Shown here: piece after piece, positions 1 to 5,002 of the stretch
Layout: every line of letters starts with the position of its first letter
How positions within the stretch are numbered: the first letter of the stretch is position 1
Assembly (NCBI GenBank): GCA_023388335.1
Contig: JAEWGL010000021.1
Coordinates: 1 to 5,002, forward strand
Source of the DNA: Pseudomonadota bacterium
Lineage (GTDB): Bacteria > Pseudomonadota > Gammaproteobacteria > Pseudomonadales > Pseudomonadaceae
DNA: 5,002 nt
Reading direction: 5' to 3'
Notes under the pieces: model-generated
The model's database searches: none
Seen by the model: only the letters and a program-made list of their open reading frames with translations
Told to the model about the DNA's origin: nothing
Position numbers and translations under genes: made by a program

Positions 1-83
1 AGATGGAGGAGGCCAACGGTGCGCTGCTGGCTGACCTCTATACCGTCTGGGGCAGCGCCAATCCGAAGATTCTTGTCGAATGA
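1..83 (+). CDS. alr: Broad-specificity amino-acid racemase (Alr/BAR type), C-terminal end only
   Basis: Frame 3 is open from the window edge to TGA at 81-83. It encodes a tail beginning MEEANGALLADLY and ending NPKILVE. I recognise this as nearly identical to the C-terminus of the P. putida broad-specificity racemase (PP_3722 type), recalled as MEEINGALLADLYTVWG ending NPKILVD; this is from memory. The family is PLP-dependent fold III with a C-terminal beta domain, usually about 409 residues and exported to the periplasm. It racemises basic amino acids such as lysine and arginine. Only the last part of the beta domain is visible, so catalytic residues and signal peptide cannot be checked. The stop lies 20 bases before aruH on the same strand, which suggests co-transcription and supply of L-arginine from D-arginine, or the reverse. 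Confidence 0.85.
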   Translation, partial: MEEANGALLADLYTVWGSANPKILVE

Positions 84-90
84 AACCTTC

Positions 91-97
91 AAGGGAG
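91..97 (+). promoter_or_regulatory. Ribosome binding site deciding the aruH start
   Basis: AAGGGAG lies 6 bases before ATG at 104. An in-frame upstream ATG at 80 overlaps the racemase stop as ATGA but has no comparable purine-rich site before it. It would also add eight residues (MKPSRETS) absent from AruH as I remember it. The start at 104 is preferred. Confidence 0.8.
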
Positions 98-103
98 ACG
101 TCC

Positions 104-1294
104 ATGCGCTACGCCAAGCTGACCCAACGCATCGCCGGAGACGGCGCCGCCGCCTGGGACATTCACTACCGCGCCCTGGCGATGCAAGCCGAGGGCAAGG
201 ACATCCTGCTGTTGTCGGTGGGCGACCCTGACTTCGACACGCCGACACCCATTGTCGAAGCCGCTATCGACAGCCTGCGTGACGGCCGCACCCATTATTC
301 GGACGTGCGCGGCAAGCTGGCCCTGCGCCAGGCCATCGCCCGTCGCCACCAGCAGCGCAGTGGCCAGGTGGTGAGTGCCGACCAGGTCACGGTATTGGCC
401 GGTGCCCAGTGCGCGCTGTTCTGCGTGGCCCAGTGCGTGCTCGATCCGGGCGACGAGGTAATCGTCGCTGAGCCCATGTATGTCACCTATGAAGCGGTGT
501 TCGGCGCTTGCGGTGCCAAGGTGGTACCGGTGCCGGTGAAGCCGGAGAACGGTTTCCGCGTATGTCCCGAGGACGTGGCCGCGCGTATCACCCCCCGTAC
601 CCGCGCCCTGGCGTTGAACAGCCCGCACAACCCCTCGGGGGCAAGCCTGCCGCGCGCCACCTGGGAGGCCCTGGCCGAGCTGTGCATCGCCCATGACCTG
701 TGGCTGATCTCCGACGAGGTGTACAGCGAGCTGCTGTACGAAGGCGAGCATGTCAGCCCAGGCAGTTTGCCGGGCATGGCCGAGCGCACCGCGACCCTCA
801 ATAGCCTGTCCAAGTCCCACGCCATGACCGGCTGGCGGGTGGGTTGGGTGGTCGGCTCGGCCGAGCTGGCCAGCCACCTGGAAAACCTTGCCCTGTGCAT
901 GCTCTATGGCTCGCCGGAGTTTATCCAGGACGCGGCGGTGGTGGCCCTGGAGCAACAGTTGCCGGAGTTGCAGGCCATGCGCGAGGCCTACCGCCAGCGC
1001 CGTGACCTGGTCTGCGAGTGCCTGGCCGATGGTCCGGGCGTCAAGGCGCTCAAGCCCGATGGCGGCATGTTCGTGATGGTCGATATCCGCGAGACCGGCC
1101 TCAGCGCCCAGGCCTTCGCGGATCGGCTGCTGGACCGCGAAGGCGTTTCCGTGCTGGCCGGCGAGGCGTTTGGCCCGAGCGCCGCCGGGCATATCCGATT
1201 GGGCCTGGTAGTCGATACCCAGGCGCTGGAGACAGCTTGCCGGCGCATCGCCCGTTGCGCCGCCGAACTGATGAGGGAGCAGGTTCATGCGTGA
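104..1294 (+). CDS. aruH: Arginine--pyruvate transaminase AruH
   Basis: This is a PLP-dependent fold-I aminotransferase (class I/II) of 396 residues from ATG 104. It transfers the alpha-amino group of L-arginine to pyruvate, giving 2-ketoarginine and L-alanine, the first step of the cytoplasmic arginine transaminase pathway. The N-terminus (QRIAGDGAAAWDIHYRAL), SVGDPDFDTP near residues 38-47 and LAGEAFGPSAAGHIRLG near 351-367 match P. aeruginosa AruH as I recall it. Expected active-site residues are present: N176 in NSPHNPSG, D204 and Y207 in SDEVY, the Schiff-base lysine K237 in SLSKSHAMTGWR, and the carboxylate-binding R365 in HIRLG. Length agrees with the family (about 393). It follows the racemase by 20 bases and its last 8 bases overlap the aldehyde dehydrogenase start, so translational coupling is likely. 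The partner decarboxylase gene aruI is not in the window and may lie upstream of the racemase. A related aminotransferase acting on other amino acids is the only realistic alternative. Confidence 0.93.
   Translation: MRYAKLTQRIAGDGAAAWDIHYRALAMQAEGKDILLLSVGDPDFDTPTPIVEAAIDSLRDGRTHYSDVRGKLALRQAIARRHQQRSGQVVSADQVTVLAGAQCALFCVAQCVLDPGDEVIVAEPMYVTYEAVFGACGAKVVPVPVKPENGFRVCPEDVAARITPRTRALALNSPHNPSGASLPRATWEALAELCIAHDLWLISDEVYSELLYEGEHVSPGSLPGMAERTATLNSLSKSHAMTGWRVGWVVGSAELASHLENLALCMLYGSPEFIQDAAVVALEQQLPELQAMREAYRQRRDLVCECLADGPGVKALKPDGGMFVMVDIRETGLSAQAFADRLLDREGVSVLAGEAFGPSAAGHIRLGLVVDTQALETACRRIARCAAELMREQVHA
1273..1279 (+). promoter_or_regulatory. Ribosome binding site of the aldehyde dehydrogenase, inside aruH
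   Basis: GAGGGAG lies 7 bases before ATG at 1287, within the last codons of aruH. The strong site and the ATGCGTGA overlap fix the start and indicate coupled translation of the two genes. Confidence 0.75.
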
Positions 1295-2702
1295 GTATGC
1301 GCGGCTGTATATCGACGGCGCCTGGCAGGTGCCGAGCGGGCAGGGCTTGGCCGAAGTCGTCGACCCGGCCACCGAAACCGTGATCGGCCGCGTGCCGCTG
1401 GGCGACGTGCAGGATGTGGATCGCGCGGTGAATGCGGCGCGGCATGCCTTCGCCGAGTGGTCGCAAACCCCCTCCAGCGTGCGCGCCGGGTACATTCGCG
1501 CGTTGGCCGAGCAGTTGAAAGCCCGCGCTGGGGAAATGGCCGAGGTGATCACCGCTGAGCTGGGCATGCCGGTGCAGTGGTGCCAGAGCGTGCAGGTCGA
1601 TGGTCCCATCGAGGGGCTTGAGCAGTACATCGAGCTGGCTGGGCTGATGGACGAGGTGCGCGAGGTCGGCAACTCGCTGGTGTACCGCGAGGCGGTGGGC
1701 GTCTGCGCCTTCATCAACCCGTGGAACTACCCCTTGCACCAGCTGATCGGCAAGCTGGCCCCGGCCCTGGCCGCCGGTTGCACGGTGGTGGTCAAGCCGA
1801 GCCAGGAGACGCCGCTGCATGCCTTCCTGCTCGCTGGAATGATCGATGCCATCGGCCTGCCGGCCGGGGTATTCAACCTGGTCAGCGGGCCGGGGTCGAA
1901 GGTCGGCGAAGCCCTGGCCCGTCATCCGCAGGTGGACATGGTGTCGTTCACCGGCTCCACCGGCGCCGGCGTGCGGGTGTCGCAGGCCGCTGCGCCAACG
2001 GTCAAGCGGGTATGCCTGGAGCTGGGCGGCAAGTCGCCGCTGCTGGTCACCGCCGATGCCGACCTGGAGGCGGCGGTGCGCCATGGCGTGCAGGACGTGA
2101 TGATCAACTCCGGGCAGACCTGCACTGCCCTGACCCGCATGCTGCTGCCCGCCAGCCGCTACGCCGAGGCGCTGGAAATCGCCGTGGCCGAAACCCGCGC
2201 CCTGACCCTGGGCGATCCACGGGACCCGCACAGCTTCCTCGGGCCGATGTGCTCGGCCGGGCAGCGGCGCACGGTGCTCGACTATATCCGCCTGGGCCGG
2301 GAGGAGGGCGCGCGGCTGTTGTATGGCGACGAGACGGCCGCGGGCTTCGAGCGAGGGTATTACGTAGCGCCGACGCTGTTCGCCGATGTCGACAACCGCA
2401 TGCGCATCGCCCAGGAGGAGATCTTTGGGCCGGTGCTGTGTCTGATTCCCTATGCCGACGAGCAGCAGGCTATCGCCATGGCCAATGATTCGCCATTCGG
2501 CTTGTCCAGCGCGGTCTGGGCAGGCAACCGCGAGCGCGCCCTGGAGCTGGCTCGACAGATGCGCGCCGGACAGTGCTTCGTCAATGGTGCCGGGTTCAAT
2601 TACCAGGCGCCATTCGGGGGGTACAAGCAGTCCGGTAACGGGCGCGAGTGGGGCGAGGAGGGGCTGTGTGAGTTCGTCGAGGTGAAGGCGGTGCAGGTCT
2701 GA
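1287..2702 (+). CDS. NAD(P)-dependent aldehyde dehydrogenase, probably 4-guanidinobutyraldehyde dehydrogenase
   Basis: This is a 471-residue member of the aldehyde dehydrogenase superfamily, complete and of normal length. It oxidises an aldehyde to its carboxylic acid with NAD(P)+ in the cytoplasm. Visible motifs in order: the oxyanion-hole asparagine N147 in NPWNYPL, cofactor-binding K170 in KPSQETP, FTGSTGAG at 221-228, the general base E245 in LELGGKSP, the nucleophile C279 in NSGQTC, the cofactor-ribose E378 in EEIFGP, NDSPFGLSSAVW at 400-411, and PFGGYKQSGNGREWG at 442-456. No catalytic residue is missing. Its start overlaps aruH by 8 bases. The arginine transaminase pathway produces 4-guanidinobutyraldehyde after decarboxylation of 2-ketoarginine, so that aldehyde is the most economical substrate. 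This is inferred from context; the motifs do not define the substrate. Other amino-aldehydes, such as 4-aminobutyraldehyde or betaine aldehyde, remain possible. Confidence 0.9.
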   Translation: MREYARLYIDGAWQVPSGQGLAEVVDPATETVIGRVPLGDVQDVDRAVNAARHAFAEWSQTPSSVRAGYIRALAEQLKARAGEMAEVITAELGMPVQWCQSVQVDGPIEGLEQYIELAGLMDEVREVGNSLVYREAVGVCAFINPWNYPLHQLIGKLAPALAAGCTVVVKPSQETPLHAFLLAGMIDAIGLPAGVFNLVSGPGSKVGEALARHPQVDMVSFTGSTGAGVRVSQAAAPTVKRVCLELGGKSPLLVTADADLEAAVRHGVQDVMINSGQTCTALTRMLLPASRYAEALEIAVAETRALTLGDPRDPHSFLGPMCSAGQRRTVLDYIRLGREEGARLLYGDETAAGFERGYYVAPTLFADVDNRMRIAQEEIFGPVLCLIPYADEQQAIAMANDSPFGLSSAVWAGNRERALELARQMRAGQCFVNGAGFNYQAPFGGYKQSGNGREWGEEGLCEFVEVKAVQV

Positions 2703-2762
2703 TGTTGTTGGCCGGCACTGACCTGGCGAAGACGTATCCCCCACACGTCCCCGCTGGCCTGG

Positions 2763-2798
2763 TTGGCGCGCAGTAGCCTGGCATTCACTGCGCGGCAA
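2763..2798. terminator. Hairpin between convergent genes, possible bidirectional terminator
   Basis: Two 12-base arms (2763-2774 TTGGCGCGCAGT and 2787-2798 ACTGCGCGGCAA) pair at 11 of 12 positions around a 12-base loop. The innermost eight pairs are perfect and GC-rich. The hairpin lies 60 bases after the aldehyde dehydrogenase stop and spans the regulator's stop codon, a sensible place for transcripts from both sides to end. No T-run follows on either strand, so it is not a canonical intrinsic terminator. The rest of the 82-base gap (2703-2784) shows nothing else I can name. Confidence 0.45.
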
Positions 2799-3225
2799 CA
2801 GCATCCTTCGGCCTGTCGAAGGCCACAAACAACTGATCCGCCGTAATCGTTCCCAGGTCCAGGCGCATGTTCGCCTCGAGCATGGCAAACAGCTGGGTGA
2901 ACACCTCGTACACCTTGCAGTGATCCTCCATCCCCGAAAACGGGTTGTCGATCTTCTCGGCGATCAGCGAGCTCTCCTGCACGGCGTCGTACACCTCGCG
3001 CAGGGTTATCTCGCTGGCCGGGCGGGCGAGGGTCAGGCCGCCGTGGGCGCCGCGCCAGGACCTCAGGATATCGGCCTTGACCAGCTGCGAGGCCAGGCTG
3101 CGCACCCGCGTGGGGTGGACCTTGACCCACTTGGCAATGGTCTCGGTGCGCAGCTTCTGCGGTGCGTTGGCGGCCACGAACGAGAGGATGTACGAGGCGG
3201 TGATCAGGCGGGTCGACTGGCTCAT
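2785..3225 (-). CDS. Rrf2-family transcriptional regulator without an Fe-S cysteine cluster
   Basis: This is a 146-residue Rrf2-type DNA-binding protein, normal length for the family. A winged helix-turn-helix fills roughly residues 1-80. The recognition part RTETIAKWVKVHPTRVRSLASQLVKADIL at about 26-54 is shown by its ends only in family terms; the wing is WRGAHGGLTLARP (57-69), followed by the typical ITLREVYDAVQE. A dimerisation helix follows, around 102-122. IscR, NsrR and RsrR-type members carry three clustered cysteines for an iron-sulphur centre. Here C103 in MEDHCKVYEVF is the only cysteine in the protein, so a standard cluster is unlikely. It is closer in that respect to YwnA-like Rrf2 proteins. 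ATG at 3225 is preferred over a TTG at 3231, because the AGGGA site is 9 bases before the ATG but only 3 before the TTG. It is divergent from the transporter operon and convergent with the aldehyde dehydrogenase, so the transporter is its likely target. Confidence 0.88.
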   Translation of the reverse strand: MSQSTRLITASYILSFVAANAPQKLRTETIAKWVKVHPTRVRSLASQLVKADILRSWRGAHGGLTLARPASEITLREVYDAVQESSLIAEKIDNPFSGMEDHCKVYEVFTQLFAMLEANMRLDLGTITADQLFVAFDRPKDAVAAQ

Positions 3226-3234
3226 CGGCAAAGG

Positions 3235-3239
3235 TCCCT
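3235..3239 (-). promoter_or_regulatory. Ribosome binding site of the Rrf2 regulator
   Basis: On the minus strand AGGGA lies 9 bases before ATG at 3225. It supports that start over the TTG two codons upstream. Confidence 0.6.
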
Positions 3240-3277
3240 GGGTAAAAACCGAAGTCTACACCCCGTGAAAATCCGAC

Positions 3278-3294
3278 TTGGCAGGGGCATGGCA
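3278..3294 (+). promoter_or_regulatory. Sigma-54-like -24/-12 element, candidate promoter of the transporter operon
   Basis: TTGGCAGGGGCATGGCA contains GG (3280-3281) and GC (3292-3293) separated by exactly 10 bases, the hallmark spacing of sigma-54 promoters. Against the consensus TGGCACG-N4-TTGCA it matches 10 of 12 defined positions; the mismatches are one G for C in the -24 box and one G for T in the -12 box. The start site would fall near 3305, about 80 bases before the binding-protein ATG. I see no recognisable activator site (such as an NtrC palindrome) in the 50 bases upstream. The match could be chance. Confidence 0.35.
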
Positions 3295-3302
3295 TTGAGT
3301 CT

Positions 3303-3330
3303 AATGTATTTGTCACGATGACAATTACAA
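3303..3330 (-). promoter_or_regulatory. Possible sigma-70 promoter of the Rrf2 gene
   Basis: On the minus strand TTGTAA (3330-3325) and TACATT (3308-3303), each 4 of 6 to consensus, are 16 bases apart. Transcription would start near 3296, giving a leader of about 70 bases. The palindrome at 3305-3329 fills the spacer and touches both boxes, which would suit autorepression. The individual boxes are weak. Confidence 0.35.
3305..3329. promoter_or_regulatory. 25-bp imperfect palindrome, candidate operator
   Basis: The left arm TGTATTTGTCA (3305-3315) and right arm TGACAATTACA (3319-3329) flank the spacer CGA and pair at 10 of 11 positions; the inner six pairs are perfect (TTGTCA-CGA-TGACAA). It lies between the divergent Rrf2 and transporter genes, in the AT-rich part of the region, and overlaps possible promoter boxes on both strands. 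A dimeric regulator, most simply the adjacent Rrf2 protein, would bind such a site. I do not recognise it as the site of a named regulator. A separate 10-bp perfect palindrome CAAATATTTG abuts it at 3328-3337. Confidence 0.6.
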
Positions 3331-3337
3331 ATATTTG
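3310..3337 (+). promoter_or_regulatory. Possible sigma-70 promoter of the transporter operon
   Basis: TTGTCA (3310-3315) matches 5 of 6 of the -35 consensus. A poor -10 candidate TATTTG (3332-3337, 3 of 6) follows after 16 bases. The -35 box is itself half of the palindrome, so a bound regulator would block it. This model competes with the sigma-54-like element just upstream. Confidence 0.3.
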
Positions 3338-3372
3338 GTCGTCGGCGTGCGGGACCTTCTCTGCGGTTCAAC

Positions 3373-3377
3373 AGGGG
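3373..3377 (+). promoter_or_regulatory. Ribosome binding site of the substrate-binding protein
   Basis: AGGGG lies 7 bases before ATG at 3385. An out-of-frame ATG at 3380, only 2 bases after the site, reads ATG-CCA-TGA and is unlikely to be used. Confidence 0.7.
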
Positions 3378-3384
3378 CAATGCC

Positions 3385-4986
3385 ATGAGCGATAACAACA
3401 ACAAGATCACTCAAGCGATGCCCGACAGCGGCCTGCCGCGTCGGGACTTTCTCAAGTACAGCGCTGCTGCGGCGAGCTTCGCCGGCGCCTTCGCCATGGG
3501 CCTGCCGTTGACGGGGTGGGCCGAGGAGGCCACGCCCAAGGCCGGTGGCGTGCTGCGCATGGGCCTGGCCGGCGGCAGCACCACCGACTCCGGCGATCCA
3601 GGATCGTGGAGCGACACCTTCACCTTCGTCGGCTTCTCGGCGGTATACAACACCTTGAGCGAGATCAGCGTGGACGGCACGGCGATCCCGGAACTGGCCG
3701 AACGCTGGGAGTCGAGCCCGGATGCGCGGGTCTGGACTTTCGTCCTGCGCCAAGGCGTCACTTTCCACGACGGCAAGACCCTGGATGCCCGCGATGTGGT
3801 TGCCTCGATCCAGCACCACCTGGGCGAAAAGTCCACCTCGGCGGCCAAGACCGTGCTCGGCGATGTCGCCCAGGTGCGCGCCCAAGGCAACGACACGGTG
3901 GTGTTCGAGCTGCACTCGGGCAATGCCGACTTCGCCTATGTGGTCGCCGACTACCACCTGGTGATCATGCCGGCCAAGGATGGCGTGGCCGACTGGCGGG
4001 CCGGCGTCGGCACCGGCGGTTACCGCCTCAAGCACTTCGAGCCGGGCGTGCGCATGGACCTGGAGCGCAACCCGGACTACTGGAAAGCCGGCCGGGCACA
4101 TTTTGCCAGCGCCGAGCTGCTGGCGATCGCCGACGGCGCGGCGCGGGTCAACGCCCTGGTCACGGGCCAGGTGGACGTGATCAACAAGGTCGACCTCAAG
4201 ACCGTGGCGCTGCTCAAGCGCAACCCACAGCTGGTGATCGAGGAAACCAAGGGCGCCCAGCACTACACCTTCCCCATGCTCTGCGACAGCACGCAGTTCC
4301 AGAACAACGACGTGCGCCTGGCGCTCAAGTACGCCATCGACCGCCAGGCCCTCTTGACCTCGGTGCTGTATGGCTACGGCCAGATCGGCAACGACCACCC
4401 GATCCAGCCCGGCAGCCGCTTCATCAATACCGCCCTGGAGCAGCGCGGCTATGACCCGGACAAGGCGCGCTTCCACCTGCGCCAGGCCGGCCTCGATGCC
4501 CTGAAGGTGCGCCTGCAGGCTTCCGACGCCGCCTATACCGGCGCGGTCGACGCCTCGGTGCTGTTCAAGGAGCAGGCACGCCGTGCCGGTATCGACATCG
4601 ACGTGGTGCGCGAGCCGGCCGACGGGTTCTTCACCAACGTGTGGATGAAGCAGCCGTTCACCACCTCGTTCTGGTACAGCAGCCTGACCGCCGACCGCAT
4701 GTTCAGCATCGGCTATGCCCAGGGCGCGGCCTGGAACGAGACACACTGGGACAATGCCCGCTTCAACCAGCTGCTCAACGCCGCACGTGGCGAGATGAAC
4801 GCACCGCTGCGTCAGGAGATGTACAACGAAATGCAGGCCCTGTGCCGCGACGACGGCGGCGCCATCGTGCCGCTGTTCGCCAGCTCCGTGGCCGCGCGTT
4901 CGCGCCGTGTCGCTCACGGTGGAGTCACCGCGCCCTATGGCGAGCTGGACGGCCTGCGGCTGATCGAGCGCTGGTGGCAAGCGTGA
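3385..4986 (+). CDS. Tat-exported ABC transporter substrate-binding protein, family 5 (peptide/opine/nickel class)
   Basis: This is a 533-residue periplasmic solute-binding protein that would deliver its ligand to a DppBC-like permease. The N-terminus has a twin-arginine motif, PRRDFLKYS (R19, R20), then an Ala/Gly/Phe-rich hydrophobic stretch to about residue 42 and a plausible cleavage after A46 (GWA|EEA). There is no lipobox cysteine, so the mature protein should be soluble. The family-5 fold is shown by IPELAERWE (101-109), WTFVLRQGVTFHDGK (117-131) with DARDVVAS following, the GTGGYRL hinge (209-215), RNPDYW (228-233) and NDVRLALKYAIDR (308-320). Length is normal. Where DppA-type proteins have a GDPD-like segment that contacts the peptide amino group, this protein has TADRMF (435-440, D437), so a simple dipeptide is not assured. 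The ligand is unknown. The next gene overlaps its stop, and the Rrf2 gene is divergent. Confidence 0.9.
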   Translation: MSDNNNKITQAMPDSGLPRRDFLKYSAAAASFAGAFAMGLPLTGWAEEATPKAGGVLRMGLAGGSTTDSGDPGSWSDTFTFVGFSAVYNTLSEISVDGTAIPELAERWESSPDARVWTFVLRQGVTFHDGKTLDARDVVASIQHHLGEKSTSAAKTVLGDVAQVRAQGNDTVVFELHSGNADFAYVVADYHLVIMPAKDGVADWRAGVGTGGYRLKHFEPGVRMDLERNPDYWKAGRAHFASAELLAIADGAARVNALVTGQVDVINKVDLKTVALLKRNPQLVIEETKGAQHYTFPMLCDSTQFQNNDVRLALKYAIDRQALLTSVLYGYGQIGNDHPIQPGSRFINTALEQRGYDPDKARFHLRQAGLDALKVRLQASDAAYTGAVDASVLFKEQARRAGIDIDVVREPADGFFTNVWMKQPFTTSFWYSSLTADRMFSIGYAQGAAWNETHWDNARFNQLLNAARGEMNAPLRQEMYNEMQALCRDDGGAIVPLFASSVAARSRRVAHGGVTAPYGELDGLRLIERWWQA

Positions 4987-5002
4987 TCCCTTACGTCGTC
5001 CC
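4983..5002 (+). CDS. Start of a downstream gene, probably an ABC transporter permease (partial)
   Basis: GTG at 4983 overlaps the binding-protein stop as GTGA and opens a frame reading M-I-P-Y-V-V to the window edge. A four-base stop/start overlap is typical of transporter operons, and family-5 binding proteins are usually followed by a DppB-like permease beginning with a short hydrophobic N-terminus. No strong Shine-Dalgarno site is visible before it (only GGTGG). Six codons are too few to prove the identity. Confidence 0.45.

Noticed and set aside
80..103. Earlier ATG of aruH overlapping the racemase stop
   Set aside because: The ATGA overlap is attractive, but there is no good ribosome binding site before it, while ATG 104 has AAGGGAG at the right distance. 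Recalled AruH sequences begin at the later position.
89..1717. Long open frame on the minus strand opposite aruH and the aldehyde dehydrogenase
   Set aside because: It lies opposite two well-supported genes. It reads as low-complexity His/Gln/Gly/Ala-rich protein with no recognisable family, as expected for the shadow frame of high-GC coding DNA.
2805..2822. Small inverted repeat CCTTCG...CGAAGG inside the end of the Rrf2 gene
   Set aside because: The arms are only 6 bases and encode part of the ordinary C-terminus of the regulator; no repeat-family context is visible.
1101..2888. Open frame of 595 codons on the minus strand across the aldehyde dehydrogenase
   Set aside because: It covers the antisense of a gene with all its catalytic motifs and runs into the Rrf2 gene in another frame. 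It shows no domain and no suitable ribosome binding site.
3282..3388. Two similar 18-base stretches (3282-3299 and 3371-3388), identical at 14 positions, sharing CAGGGGCA
   Set aside because: One overlaps the sigma-54-like element and the other the ribosome binding site and start codon. Each has its own explanation, so the likeness is probably chance.
3380..3388. Two-codon reading frame ATG-CCA-TGA overlapping the binding-protein start
   Set aside because: Only 2 bases separate its ATG from the AGGGG site, too close for initiation; no sign of a leader peptide mechanism.
3325..4980. Open frame of 551 codons on the minus strand opposite the substrate-binding protein
   Set aside because: It is the antisense shadow of a complete family-5 binding protein, with composition typical of a reverse-strand GC-rich frame.

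Overview
The window is high-GC DNA with no mobile-element, RNA-gene or CRISPR signature. Codon use, Shine-Dalgarno sites and the close recall match of two proteins point to a Pseudomonas of the P. putida type. This taxonomic call rests on remembered sequences, not on a search.

Layout. Positions 1-83 hold the last 26 or so codons of a broad-specificity amino-acid racemase (alr/BAR type). Next come aruH (104-1294, arginine--pyruvate transaminase) and an NAD(P)-type aldehyde dehydrogenase (1287-2702) that overlaps aruH by 8 bases. These three genes on the + strand look like one operon. A hairpin (2763-2798) sits in the short gap before a convergent minus-strand Rrf2-family regulator (2785-3225). 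A 159-base divergent promoter region (3226-3384) separates this regulator from a Tat-exported, family-5 (peptide/opine/nickel class) ABC-transporter substrate-binding protein (3385-4986). A following gene, probably the first permease, begins in an overlapping GTGA at 4983 and runs off the window.

How the genes may work together. The first three genes fit the arginine transaminase route. AruH converts L-arginine and pyruvate to 2-ketoarginine and alanine. A ThDP-dependent decarboxylase (AruI, not in this window) would give 4-guanidinobutyraldehyde. The aldehyde dehydrogenase is well placed to oxidise that to 4-guanidinobutyrate. The racemase would interconvert D- and L-basic amino acids and feed the same route. 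The second half looks like a separate import locus, controlled by its divergent Rrf2 regulator. The intergenic region holds a 25-bp near-perfect palindrome, overlapping possible sigma-70 promoters in both directions, and a sigma-54-like -24/-12 element.

Most of the window is ordinary metabolism. The points most worth following are the palindrome as a candidate operator for an Rrf2 protein that lacks the usual Fe-S cysteines, the sigma-54-like element, the unknown ligand of the binding protein, and the pairing of aruH with its own aldehyde dehydrogenase.
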